Positions 21,521 to 21,585 of a stretch of DNA of 21,585 nt are shown here, piece by piece. The position numbers and the translations under genes are program-made. The stretch is taken from assembly GCA_015478675.1 (NCBI GenBank), contig JADMIH010000049.1, positions 1 through 21,585 on the forward strand, written 5' to 3'. The stretch comes from Chloroflexota bacterium. Lineage in GTDB: Bacteria; Chloroflexota; Chloroflexia; QHBQ01; JADMIH01. Each line of letters opens with the position of its first letter. Positions within the stretch are counted from its first letter, which is position 1. The notes below the pieces were generated by a model. It ran no database searches, had not been told where the DNA came from, and worked only from the letters and a program-made list of their open reading frames with translations.

Positions 21521-21585
21521 GTAACTGTTCAGAGGCGGGGTGGAGGGAGAGGGAGAAAGCCCCCTTAGCCCCCCTCACCCCCAAC
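21521..21585. mobile_element. MITE-like element copy F, cut by the window end
   Basis: GTAACTGTTCAGA at 21521 followed by GGGGTGGAG and a run ending CCCCCTCACCCCCAAC repeats the left side of copies B and D. The other end and its flank lie outside the window, so a target duplication cannot be tested. Confidence 0.75.

Noticed and set aside
6490..21585. CRISPR array as an explanation for the recurring GC-rich repeats
   Set aside because: Repeats are 141-287 bp, dispersed by kilobases, have inverted ends and target duplications, and there are no spacers or cas genes.

Overview
The window looks like about 21.6 kb of chromosome from a medium-to-high GC bacterium. Chloroflexota is my best guess. 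This rests on gene style (a CvpA-CAP fusion, a PDZ-radical SAM-DUF512 protein, a GAF/HD-GYP protein, many GC-rich intergenic repeats) and not on a marker gene. There is no rRNA, CRISPR array, phage module or full insertion sequence.

Layout. 1-625: a lone tRNA-Ile2(CAU) behind a consensus sigma70 promoter. 626-1780: an MFS transporter whose coding signal runs upstream into a TAA codon, so its 5' end may be broken. 1984-4223: a TetR regulator divergent from a SnoaL-like protein and an NmrA-type NAD(P)-binding protein. 4480-5380 (minus): three small, very hydrophilic proteins in tandem. 5552-6343 (minus): a cupredoxin lipoprotein and a 71-residue protein. 6875-8174: a Dabb protein overlapping a CvpA-CAP fusion. 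8216-9466 (minus): GAF-HD-GYP. 10050-12686: etfB, etfA and a ferritin-like protein. 12797-14152 (minus): a second MFS exporter. 14454-16623: a PHP phosphoesterase and a DUF512 radical SAM protein. 17007-19037: an amidohydrolase and ComF. 19096-19913 (minus): an XRE repressor overlapping an ImmA/IrrE metallopeptidase. 20384-21361 (minus): a membrane-anchored TPR protein.

The most unusual content lies between the genes. Six copies (A-F, the last cut by the window edge) of a non-coding element of 141-287 bp have ends resembling GTAACTGTTCAGA. Three copies (A, B, D) are flanked by perfect 8-bp direct repeats. GTAA ends and 8-bp duplications are the hallmark of the IS66 family, so these look like MITEs moved in trans by an IS66-type transposase. 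In A, B and D the element ends exactly 15 bp before the first base of a plausible -35 box. Copy C is 14 bp from a weaker -35 on its left side, and copy E is 36 bp from an extended -10. The family therefore appears to sit at a fixed position just upstream of promoters.

Two other repeat classes share the gaps: degenerate heptanucleotide tandem tracts of the TTACGAA/TTGCGTA type, and a short palindrome ATTCCGCCGNAGGCG. Most gene calls are firm at family level. Promoter, operator and terminator calls are by eye.
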